Assembly: GCF_000485595.1 (NCBI RefSeq)
Contig: NW_014577995.1
Location: 59,858-86,319, forward strand
DNA length: 26,462 bases
From: Priapulus caudatus
Lineage: Eukaryota; Priapulida; Priapulimorpha; Priapulimorphida; Priapulidae
Direction of reading: 5' to 3'
Shown: positions 17,971-26,462 of the stretch, in pieces
Layout: every line of letters starts with the position of its first letter
Position numbering within the stretch: position 1 is the first letter of the stretch
Translations under genes and position numbers: made by a program
Notes under the pieces: generated by a model
Told to the model about the DNA's origin: nothing
Database searches by the model: none
What the model saw: only the letters and a program-made list of their open reading frames with translations

Positions 17971-18030
17971 TTAGTATCGGCGTTTCTTAATGATTTCTGG
18001 CTTCCAGTTGATGGGGTGACTCTCCTCAGT
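17971..18030 (-). CDS. PLRG1: PLRG1 exon 13 with stop codon
   Basis: [19 protein letters not shown] then TAA at 17973-17971; human ends TEETHPVSWKPEIIKRKRF. The C-terminus is complete and basic as usual. Confidence 0.97.
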   Translation of the reverse strand, partial: TEESHPINWKPEIIKKRRY

Positions 18031-21000
18031 CTGCAATGTGAAGGAAGGGAAAATTAGAGAAAACCACTAAAAATGCACAACCACACAAGCATTCTTAAAT
18101 TTATGCATTTGAGACAATATGGCTTTTTACACATTATTTTTCAATCATACGTAGACATTAAATTAGCTGCTGCTTGCTCGTTTTCAAAGTCATTTAGCAG
18201 GAATCAAATAACGAAGAAAAATTGTGAATCAGTTGCTATAGTAAAAGTACAAAAACAACAAAACCAACCATATAGCAACAGGCCACAATATTCAGTAGTA
18301 AAATCAAGGAAAGCTCAGAGGCGGAAGCAACACATATCGTTTCTCGCCGCCACCTCATCGGACGGACAGCAACTCTCCATCCACCGTGAGTGACCAGGGT
18401 GCACTAAGGCACGTTAAGCTTCCATCAAACATACCGCAGAGTCATCCTCCTTGTAGATCTTGATCGTCTTGTCGGCCTCCGCAGTAAGAAGTCTGCTGCC
18501 ACTGAGGTCATAGGTCATTGCAAAGACTCCAGCCTCGCTGTCAATGGAGCCTGGCTGTACGGGGGCTTGGAATCGTTGGAAGTTGTAGCCGGTCTTCCAG
18601 TCCCAGAAGTGTAACGTGCCATTGTCACCTGAAGAGAGACAGCAGTGTTTCCTCGTATGCTACATGTGTCACAAAAAAACGATATATAGTGCAACAGACA
18701 CTTATAACAGATGTCAGAGAGAATGATATGGGTCTCTATTCCATTGACATTATCAGTCCAGGAACAGATGCCATCATCACACACCTCTATACCTCTCTAG
18801 CCCTTACACAACAACAGAGTTACTAAATTCCAGTATATCAATAGCAGCCCTGATCAAATTTTTACCAAGCCAAATAAGCACGTGTGTCGGTGTGAGGTTG
18901 TTAGTACTATGCTGGCGCTCTAAACCCATTTCTACAGCTGCTTTCAACTGAGTCAACTCAGCACAAATTTTTCAGTTCACACTTAAATTTGTCTCTGTCG
19001 ACGCTGGCTCTATAAATAGGGAACTGGCATAGGGCTAACAACCTCACCTATACCAAAGTTAGCAACTTTGAGTAAAGCCTATTGCGAAAACCAAAGGTAC
19101 ACTGTTGCAAAAGCCCTGTGTTCAATGAAGCCACAAGGAAAGCAACTACTGTTACACAAGCTAATGGCAACACAGTCGGAGTTGCAATGGCTCCATGCTC
19201 TAAGCATGTAGCCTAAATAAAAGCATAGAGCCTAAATGACAAAAAAACGGTGTGAGGTTTGTTGGAGTAAGCTAGCATGTGCTTACCCCCGGATACGAGC
19301 ACATTGTCCGTGTTCAGTGCAAGGGAGTTCACAATGGCGCTGTGGCCGGACAGATTCTGAACAAAGTTGCCGTCCGGGAACCTCCACTGCTTGATGTTGT
19401 CCGGCGACGCAGATGCAAACATGTGCCTGCAACCAATTGAATGCATCTTACCGTGGTTACAAAATGAAATCACCACATAGCCAAGATCATGACAGAATAT
19501 TTGAAAGGATTATTACGTGGCGCTTGTTACTGTTTACCTAAACCGAAAATTAGCATCACCTAATTCAAACGACATGGGTTGCCCATTAGATAAGACACTA
19601 GTTTCTGCCATCTGTAGGCAAATCAGACAATCAATGTGGTGCTTACAGCGTAGGATGAATTTGAACGGCGCGCACGCTCTTCTTGTGATTGGTGAGAGTT
19701 GCTCGGGACTTGCCTGCCGCGAGGTCCCACAGTCGCACCGTCGAGTCGTGTGACCCAGTGATGACCTACATCAAGAATACATAGTATCGCTAAACATTCC
19801 AGCATGCACGTGTGTTAAATCCACGTTCAAACTGGGTGAGCTTGACCAATCGAGCAGGAATATCCAAATGGTAGTGTGGTTACACCGTTCAACCGGATCA
19901 GTCAATTAAGCACAGGAAACAGTTGCAACACGCGTGGTGATTCTTACTCCTCCCAACTTCCTCGACATAATTACAAGTAGCTGCACGCATGCGTACCTGC
20001 GGCTCGACGGCCTGACACTTGACGTCGGCGACCGTGTTGCTGTGTCCGACCAGCGTGTGTACGCAGGCCTTCGTGCGCATGTCCCAGACGCGCGCGGTCG
20101 AGTCGCGCGAGCACGTCAGTAGTACGTCGATGGTCGGGTGGAGGTCGAGGCCGTAGCACGCGCTCAGGTGGCCGTGGTAGTGTCGGATCACCTGCGCAAC
20201 GAACGACGCCGTGCGGCCGGGGAATGAGACAAGAGAGAAAGTGACACGCGCGCAAGGATGCGAGAACTATAGGGCATGTTTGTTCGGCGATCCAATGAGT
20301 AAAATCCACCAATGAGTGCTCGCTGCTAGATGGCAAATGTCAGTTTACTGGCAAACTGCTCATACCAGGGCACAATAAATATGTGCAGCTGATCAAGATT
20401 AAGTGTGGGGCAACTGGAGGGATTCTTATCAAACAAATATGATGACAGAAAATGTCGAGAGTTGAAGCACAAAATGTATGTCATCTTGGATATCTTTTTC
20501 TCTGAGTCTTACCTTGTTATATTCTAGGTCCCAGCACTTCACCTGCTTGTCCTCTCCACAGGAGAACAGGTAGGGCTGTCGGGAACTGACGGCCACACCT
20601 CTGACGGTGCTCACGTGACCAGTGAGTGACAGCTTCAACTGACCGGTTGCCAAATCCCAGATCTGACATAAAGTCCGAGAAATAACCTCTTTAAATTTAC
20701 ATTCACAGTACCATGCGTCCATACGATGGATTGCCGCTCTACAATTATAGTGATGGAGCTGGCAAGTTCCAGCAATAATAATGATGAATGAATGATATGA
20801 AAAAGATGGAGACACTACATCTCCTTTTTTCTGCCCAAGTTCTTAAAGTTATCCCAGTGGAACTAGACCCTATACTGCCTAGCAAGGCCTCCTGTTCAAA
20901 CACGGTGAAATTCGTGTTGCGGCCACCTCTACAGAATCAACACCAGTGTATAAAAAGACGCCATTGGTTTTTCCCTTGAGTAGCAGTTACACAGTGAAAC

Positions 21001-23403
21001 CATTCCTATCGAACAGACACCAGTCTATAAAGAAGACTCTTAGGGTTTCCACTAAACGACTCTCATACGCGGGTTTGAGTGTATATAGTTCAATATACAA
21101 TCTACACATGTGGTTACATCTCTACCCTCACCTTGATGACTCTGTCAGCCGCTCCAGTCACGAACCACTCGTTACCCGGCTCGACGGCGATGCAGCGCAC
21201 CCAGCCCCAGTGACCGCTGATCACACGAAACAACTTCCAGGGTGGATGCCACTGCGGCTTGGGCATCGTCGGAGCCTTCCTTGGAACCAGAGCCGTCTTA
21301 TCTGTCGTCTGCGCGAGGACGAGAGCCTGAAGAGGTGACACGCCGACTGTATAGACTTATGATTCTATTACGTCCATTGTGTCCACTTAAAGCGCAATGA
21401 GTTACTACTATCTGTGTAAGCATTACGGGGCTTCGCATCACCATTACCACTGCAATTTTTATATCACTACAACATAATAATAATTACAATTACAATAATT
21501 ACAATTATTTGTAGTCATAATAGCAGCAGCAGTAACAGCACCACTAGCATTAGCATCAGTAAAATTAGTGAGGGTATTGCGTACTATATATTTTCTGAAT
21601 AGTGGGGAACTATGTAGCACAAGTGGTATATACAAGTGCATTTGTTAGTACATAAGTCCTTAATAATATATCGTATTCACGGTGAATTTCGTGTTGCAGC
21701 CACCTCTACAGAATCAACACCAGTGTATTAAATTTCAAGTGCAACATAATAATATGTCATTGTGTAAATGTACTTCCAACACTGCAGGATAATTGTTCAA
21801 TCAAACAAATTAGATGTTCAGGTAAAGATATGCGGAGAGCTTTTCCGGCAATCATCACTCACCTTAGATGTCGCTGGTGGACCGATACGCTCCTGCAAGC
21901 CTGCATTCTGCTGAATATCGTAGATTCCTGCGGCCACTTTATCCTGATCTCGTCTGAAATTACGAGAATTTTCCAGTCTTTATTTTTAAGTAATACATTA
22001 CATATAGGAATTGCTTATTATTACCAGAATTCTTATATTTTTTGTTTAACAAAACAAATATAGGAATGCATTTTTATGGTGATTCTACTGCAGCTTAGGT
22101 AATGTTTTTTCTTTAGTTGTCACAGGAAGCACAGTGGATGCATTCTATGTCAGTCCACATCCATGTTTACATGATGGGTTAGCACCTAATCCCTAGCACA
22201 CTTGCCTGGCTTGAGAAGGTGGAAGACCCTGTCTTGCCTGCATGAGACCCTGCTCACTCAGAGCCCTGTGCTGGGCCATCGTGTCTGCAGACAGCTGCAC
22301 ACCTACAAACAATTGAACAACAGTTAGTGGACAATAGACGCTGGGTCTATTGTCAATGTAGGCTGTTCTGGTTACAATATCATACTGTTCAGTGAATCTG
22401 GTTCATACCTGCCATGGCTAGAAATGTCAGATCTCTCTACATTATATATCATTTGATTGTTTGTGATCACAGATTTTAAAATATACTTAGAGTTTGACAC
22501 TCACTGCATAGATGCATTGTACATACAGCTAGATCACACCAACACAATTTAAGATAATAGCAAAGCACTTGGAATCTAACATATCTATTTAATTAAAATT
22601 TAGACCTATACTAGATCACATTTCGGATCCATCACCATACAATTGTTCTTACCCGGAGCATTCGGATAACTGTACCCAGTCTGAATTCGTGGTGGCAAAT
22701 CTGCATGTCTCTCAGCTGCAAAAAAATATATTTAAAAGGTTTGTACAAATATTGTTAAACCACCTGTGGGTTTAGGGCTATGGTTAGGTTTAAGAACAAG
22801 GAAAGTGTCAAAGTTGGGATTAGGGTTAGTTATCTAACCCAAAATAGATTAGCAACATATATGCCCATCCTCAGCAAAATATGGCTGATAAAATGAGCAG
22901 TAGCTATGTCTAGTGCGTGGGATGCCCTTTAGATATTGACCCACCTCCAGGATAGTATATGTCTGTTGCAGGTTGTCCGCCATTCACTTGACGCTGGTCC
23001 TTCTGTGATTCTTTGGCTGTTCCCAAGTGTAAGATCGGTCCATACTCATCCTTTGCCTTCACAGACAGTAACAGCTTCTCGCTGCAAAGCCAAAAAGCTA
23101 CATGTATCAGGAAAGCCCCCCAACACTTTCATGATAGTGGAGGTAAATGCTGCGTTTAACAATATGTGCATTTTTGATTATGTTAAACAATGGAAATGCT
23201 GAATTCTCTCACAGCAATACAAAGTTTTCAATTCAGAGTAGATATTCATTTCAAAGACTTGCTCAAAGTTTAAATAGAGAGAAGGGGATAGCATACTTAA
23301 CAGGATCTGATGAGACTGGGTTGGAGTATTCTGACAAAAACATATCATGTGCCCTCTTCAGAGATCTGAACACGAGCGTGTGAACAGAGTGTTTCTGCAC
23401 CTC
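17971..23403 (-). CDS. PLRG1: PLRG1, WD40 spliceosome component, 12 exons, first codons not placed
   Basis: Exons in order: 23403-23297, 23081-22945, 22715-22653, 22302-22206, 21953-21863, 21326-21132, 20662-20513, 20191-19997, 19765-19647, 19426-19287, 18628-18435, 18030-17971. They join in phase to 515 residues plus stop (human PLRG1 514). Diagnostic blocks: [114 protein letters not shown]. Seven WD40 blades occupy roughly residue 200 onward. Family knowledge: PLRG1 (Prp46/PRL1) is a core CDC5L/Prp19-associated protein of the activated spliceosome in the nucleus. Only the initiator exon is uncertain. One intron has a GC donor. All exons are open and undamaged. Confidence 0.97.
18435..18628 (-). 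CDS. PLRG1: PLRG1 exon 12, last WD40 blade
   Basis: It encodes [40 protein letters not shown] and [19 protein letters not shown]. Acceptor ctcttcag, donor gtatgt. Confidence 0.97.
18888..19055. repeat. Short inverted repeat in PLRG1 intron
   Basis: TGAGGTTGTTAG near 18893 pairs with CTAACAACCTCA near 19037, with partial pairing inward (CTATGC/GCATAG). About 165 bases, MITE-like; no target duplication confirmed. Confidence 0.5.
19287..19426 (-). CDS. PLRG1: PLRG1 exon 11, WD40
   Basis: It encodes [20 protein letters not shown] then [20 protein letters not shown] and VLVSG, with split codons on both sides. It matches the human [19 protein letters not shown] block. Confidence 0.97.
19647..19765 (-). 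CDS. PLRG1: PLRG1 exon 10, WD40
   Basis: It encodes [20 protein letters not shown] then [19 protein letters not shown] and CT of a split Leu codon. The donor is gtaagc and the acceptor gatgtag. Confidence 0.97.
19997..20191 (-). CDS. PLRG1: PLRG1 exon 9, WD40, GC-rich
   Basis: It has 65 codons containing [31 protein letters not shown] and [15 protein letters not shown]. It is markedly richer in G+C than neighbouring exons, with C/G-ending codons throughout. Phase 0 both sides. Confidence 0.98.
20513..20662 (-). CDS. PLRG1: PLRG1 exon 8, WD40
   Basis: Fifty codons, [20 protein letters not shown] through [17 protein letters not shown], with one full GH...WD blade. Phase 0 both sides. Confidence 0.98.
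20901..20952. repeat. 52-base direct repeat, copy 1
   Basis: CACGGTGAAATTCGTGTTGC through ACCAGTGTATAAA; the partner at 21678-21730 differs at about three positions. It is continuous with the 100-base repeat family to about 21090. Confidence 0.85.
20945..21090. repeat. Dispersed repeat of about 100-base units, second locus
   Basis: It carries TTTCCCTTGAGTAGCAGTTA, GTGAAACCATTCCTATCGAA and AGTCTATAAAGA blocks shared with 7600-7850. Confidence 0.55.
21132..21326 (-). CDS. PLRG1: PLRG1 exon 7, linker and WD40 blade start
   Basis: It has 65 codons, phase 0 both sides, with [20 protein letters not shown], the most diagnostic PLRG1 stretch, then [20 protein letters not shown]. It is flanked by a pair of 52-base direct repeats. 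Confidence 0.98.
21678..21730. repeat. 52-base direct repeat, copy 2
   Basis: Same orientation as 20901-20952, on the other side of PLRG1 exon 7. Confidence 0.85.
21863..21953 (-). CDS. PLRG1: PLRG1 exon 6
   Basis: Thirty codons, [20 protein letters not shown] then [10 protein letters not shown], in the variable linker before the WD40 domain. The acceptor is tttcag and the donor gtgagt. Confidence 0.9.
22206..22302 (-). CDS. PLRG1: PLRG1 exon 5 with GC donor
   Basis: It encodes [20 protein letters not shown] then [11 protein letters not shown], ending AG before gcaagt. Only this GC donor keeps frame with exon 6; the nearby GT four bases on leads to a stop. Confidence 0.92.
22653..22715 (-). 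CDS. PLRG1: PLRG1 exon 4
   Basis: It encodes [20 protein letters not shown] with split codons on both sides; the end joins exon 5 as PGVQLSADT (human PGVALTADT). Confidence 0.93.
22945..23081 (-). CDS. PLRG1: PLRG1 exon 3
   Basis: It encodes [19 protein letters not shown] then an Asn/Gln-rich linker and [14 protein letters not shown] matches human NEYGPVLHM. Phase 2 in, phase 1 out at a gtgggt donor. Confidence 0.94.
23297..23403 (-). CDS. PLRG1: PLRG1 exon 2
   Basis: It encodes [20 protein letters not shown] and [15 protein letters not shown], then AA of a split Asn codon. The acceptor is ttctag, and a mobile element begins 7 bases beyond the exon boundary. The donor after AA is gtatgc. 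Confidence 0.95.
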
Positions 23404-23410
23404 CTAGAAA

Positions 23411-24290
23411 AATGAAAGTGTCAATGACACTGTAGTTCACCACAAAAAAGGACAGCAAAATGAGTGAGTTGAGAAGAAGTTCAGTTTTAATGAGCAACCA
23501 GTCGCGTACTATGTATAGAAAGCGATAGAGTATAGTAATGGGAGGAACTCCCCCATTATATACTCTTGATAATTATATGTGTAATTTTTGGATGTGAAAA
23601 GATAATAAATAGGATGATTATATATAAGATTATAGAATAATTATAGAACCAGGAAATGAAATTCCACAAATTTGTGGACGGGTAGAAATGCGCTCATACC
23701 ACGCTTGTGATGTTTCTTAGCATAAATAATTATATCATAAACAAAATAATTATAAATAATAATAGTATAAATCATAATATGGTCATAGAGCAGGGAATTT
23801 TGATTAAGATATTGGCTCAATGAAATCTTGTAAAACGAAACCAGACGAAGTGTGACAGCCACAGACTGTTTGTTATCTGGTGTCTATATAATAGTTAATA
23901 TGGCTATATTAATTGGCAAACCATACTAAATTGGCATAATTTTTTTTAAATCATCAAAACCTCGGCCGTATAGCCCTTATTCATTCACATTACCAAAAAA
24001 TGAGCAAAATGCCGTTAAGCCTGAACTGACTATGGCAAATTCCCATTTTTGCACAAAAATTGCGGTGGCTCGAAAGCTACGGGCGACTGGCGTGTCTCGC
24101 AATAGGATGTTTAATATGGGAGCATGCAGGCAGTAACAACTATACCAATTTCAAATATGTGGGTCAAACGGTTCCTGAGTTGATCGTTGACCGTGCCAAG
24201 AATGTTGAGGACGGACAGACGGACGTACGACGGACCGACGACCACATGCGCAAGATGCTCAAGGCTTGACGATGTCAAGTGAGCTAAAAA
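23411..24290. mobile_element. Dispersed repeat, hairpin-ended GACG family, copy 2
   Basis: Its start and end match 5489-6789: AATGAAAGTGTCAATGACAC start, GTAAAACGAAACCAGACGAA, ACAGACTGTTTG, GAGCAAAATGCCGTT, AAACGGTTCCTGAGTT, GGAC/GACG tandems, hairpin CTTGAC-GAT-GTCAAG (24265-24279) and GAGCTAAAAA end. It lacks the hAT-like insertion but has its own AT-rich middle with a 16-17 base stem hairpin (23527-23566). Numerous single-base indels separate the copies. Confidence 0.75.
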
Positions 24291-24512
24291 ACAAAATGGG
24301 TGTGCGAAATAAAATATTACTTCCCCCTACACCCCCATTTTCAATTCTTGGCATCACCAGTTGGCAAACAAATTTAACAAAGCTCCTTGCAGATTATGAA
24401 TAATTTAATGATAATAACAATAATCAAATCTGCACATGTACAGCTTTAGCTAAATGCACGCAAAGTATTGGGTATTGTTAAATGCATAACAACCGCAGTA
24501 GTATAATATTAC

Positions 24513-24524
24513 CATTGGTGACAT
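24513..24524 (-). CDS. PLRG1: Possible PLRG1 first coding exon (weak)
   Basis: ATG TCA CCA ATG is followed directly by a gtaata donor, ending in phase 0 as exon 2 requires. This would give MSPM before [10 protein letters not shown] (human [13 protein letters not shown]). It rests only on a start codon and a fair donor; a four-codon exon can occur by chance, and another start further right is possible. Confidence 0.25.
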
Positions 24525-24837
24525 GAACGAGATGAGCAAGTCGCGACACGGGCACTTATTCCATGTACACTCATTCATCTTGCAATGTCCTTATACTATA
24601 TCTATAGCATCCCGATTTAGTATAGCAACATGTCATATGTTGAACTGAAGACTGAAGTAAGACTCTAAGGTTAGACTTGTTACTGTACTAGTGAGTAGTG
24701 GCAGTGAGTAGTGTACTAACATACGCGCCGGGTAAGATACAATAATGTAACGCCAACAAGAGTAGGGTTACAACGCGAGGCCTATTCTTTTTCTTGGAGG
24801 AGCCCGCTGAGTGATTCACTCAGGGCGGTTTTATGGT

Positions 24838-25465
24838 GCCGTTTTTTCGGAGAACTAGAACTTGCAAAGCTGGGTTTAATTCTAAACGATCAAAGCCTTT
24901 CTCCGCAGTTCCTGCGGGACTGTACGTGATGTATACAATACTCGCGCATATTTACAATAAATAAGCCTGCTTCCACAAAATTTGGAAGCGACGAGCGGGC
25001 GCGATATCGTTTCAGTAGCGGCGCATTTCTGTTGACCTGCTGACGTACGCATTCCCGCAATGCGGCGGATAGGCGTCGGCGCTAACTTGTGGGCTCCAAG
25101 ATAGGACATGCCATCATGGGGGAAATGCGCTGCTGTCAGGGTCATGTATATCACGCAGGAGCTAGCCAGCATGTCAGGCCAACACGAGGAAGTCCGAAGT
25201 GGTTGAGGCCGATCGCTAATGCGGCATTGGGAAATCGGTACGGTAGACAGCGTAGGTCAACAGAAAGGCGGCTCGAGAATATCGCCGCTGCGTCTGCCTT
25301 CGAAATTTTGTGGACAGGGGGTGTATATTGATTATTAGTTTAATAGGAGAGTATTGTGATACATACTACACTAGTAAGTCCGCACAGGTGAGGAGAAGGA
25401 TTTGTGTTTAGAATAAACCCAGTTTGGAAGTTCTAGTCTCGAAAAACGCGACGATAGAACAGGCT
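24838..25465. mobile_element. Foldback element in PLRG1 5' region
   Basis: The left arm from 24838 pairs with the right arm ending about 25465: ACTAGAACTTGCAAAGCTGG against the complement of the CCAGTTTGGAAGTTCTAGT region. Pairing continues inward through TCCACAAAATTT, TTTCTGTTGACCT and CAATGC blocks to a centre near 25130. The arms are about 280 bases and clearly diverged. The interior is GC-richer than its surroundings. Open frames inside are artefacts of the palindrome. Confidence 0.75.
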
Positions 25466-25469
25466 TATG

Positions 25470-26305
25470 AACTAACCTAAAATGTCCACGTACGCAGCAG
25501 GGCTAGTGACCTGTTAAAATCTACTACACCCCTTATATAATATCTCGCGCCAGCCCTTACTCTTTCTCGAAGTTGCTCGCTGAGCCATAAAATTAGTTCT
25601 ATGACTCGCAGCGCAGCACGTAGAGGATAATTCGTCGCAAATAGCACACTAGTTTCCCCCCCACGTTTTTCTTCCGATTGTCATCCCCCAGCTCTAGGCG
25701 TGTTGTATTAGCTCTATGATATATATACTAACATATAACTATAGACATCAGTATATGCTTTATACAGAAGGCAGAATATTCCTTATAAGTAAACGATTGA
25801 GAACTAACTTGAGTCAGTCTACGGAAATATGAAAGTTCATGTTTATATTGAAGCCAATCCTTGTGTCTACTCTAACTAACTGCTAAGCTAATTCTCTACT
25901 ACAAGTACCAGAGATTGGTTAGTAGCTTAGTAAAAAAAAAAAAAAAAAACAAAGGTAGCAGTAATAGAGTTACTAAGTTGAGTTATCCCTGTTTGTGTTG
26001 TTTAAGTTTGAACGGGATTGCAAGAGTTGTCTTGGCTTAGTTGACTGAATATAAGCCACATAGAAGCGTGTTACTGGCTAGTTGTTAAGATGAACATCGT
26101 ATTATAAAAGGCTTAGAATACCAGTTACAGGAAATGTCAGATTTAAAGAGGTTATTTTCATAAGGCAGTACCTGACAAACCATGACTAAAACTAATTCCA
26201 CGTCAATTATAGACAGCAGAGACTGGATTGTATAATTACACCACGTGATTCCAACTCCGTATATAAGTAAAGCTGAGAGGGTCTATGTCCGGCCAGGGTA
26301 GCTGG
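25470..26305. other. Upstream region, no gene recognised
   Basis: AT-rich sequence with a run of 19 A at about 25931-25949. No conserved exon was found. A promoter or further 5' exon of PLRG1 could lie here but nothing identifies one. Confidence 0.5.
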
Positions 26306-26307
26306 GC

Positions 26308-26462
26308 CGGAACACGTACCCTGGTACTATCTCGTAATATTTTCTGGAGCCGTACCCTCGCCTACTCCACTTAACAAGTCTAGGCGAGGTAGCGCCTAAC
26401 ACACCTAGCTGCTCTAACCCTAACCCTAACCATTATCAGATAGTTACCCAGGGTACGTTCGC
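26308..26462. mobile_element. MITE-like inverted-repeat element at right edge
   Basis: ACGTACCCTGGTACTATCTC at 26315-26334 is mirrored by AGATAGTTACCCAGGGTACG near 26438-26457. The interior holds three CTAACC units (26415-26431). It ends at the window edge, so full extent is unknown. Confidence 0.6.

Noticed and set aside
18073-18393. 106-codon plus-strand open frame in a PLRG1 intron
   Set aside because: AT-rich, no recognised domain, antisense to the gene and with no homology I know.
25089-25331. Open frames of 80 and 96 codons within 24882-25331
   Set aside because: They lie in a foldback element on both strands, as expected from palindromic GC-rich sequence; no domain.
25931-25949. Poly(A) run as a processed-pseudogene tail
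   Set aside because: No gene-like sequence or target duplication precedes it.
26415-26432. Telomere
   Set aside because: Only three CTAACC units within an inverted-repeat element; far too short to be a chromosome end.

Overview
This window is nuclear DNA from an intron-rich animal. It carries two conserved, co-directional genes on the minus strand, both rebuilt exon by exon from splice sites, codon phase and remembered family sequences. The proteins are clearly metazoan in type. AT-rich introns packed with short palindromic repeats, GACG-rich dispersed repeats and dinucleotide tracts suggest a marine invertebrate such as a sponge or cnidarian. The species cannot be decided from this window. 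No bacterial-type operon, CRISPR array, rRNA or tRNA was seen.

Layout, left to right on the plus strand. Positions 1-1416 are a second copy of an internal piece of the first gene (two exons plus a dispersed repeat), lying beyond that gene's stop codon. Positions 2150-16745 hold CCDC22: 17 coding exons, start at 16745, stop at 2150-2152, about 660 residues. It is a coiled-coil subunit of the COMMD/CCDC22/CCDC93 (CCC) endosomal recycling complex. Its introns hold a hAT-like element nested in another repeat, two long foldbacks and a 0.54 kb alternating purine-pyrimidine tract. Positions 16746-17970 are the gap between the genes. Positions 17971-23403 hold PLRG1, a seven-bladed WD40 spliceosome protein, as 12 exons; its first few codons are not firmly placed (weak candidate at 24513-24524). 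Positions 23411-26462 are mobile-element-rich DNA upstream of and inside the PLRG1 5' region.

The two genes act in different processes (endosomal recycling and pre-mRNA splicing) and appear to be simple neighbours, with 1.2 kb from the PLRG1 stop to the CCDC22 ATG. No new multi-gene system was found. The most interesting observations are structural: (1) an off-place intact copy of two CCDC22 exons whose in-place copy is frameshifted; (2) a repeat 3' end made of GACG tandems, a covarying hairpin and GAGCTAAAAA, shared by two different repeat families; (3) a mobile element lying 7 bases beyond the PLRG1 exon 2 boundary, so it would supply most of that acceptor region; (4) splicing oddities: a GC-AG intron, a 27-base intron-like segment, a NAGNAG acceptor and an extra 14-codon exon.
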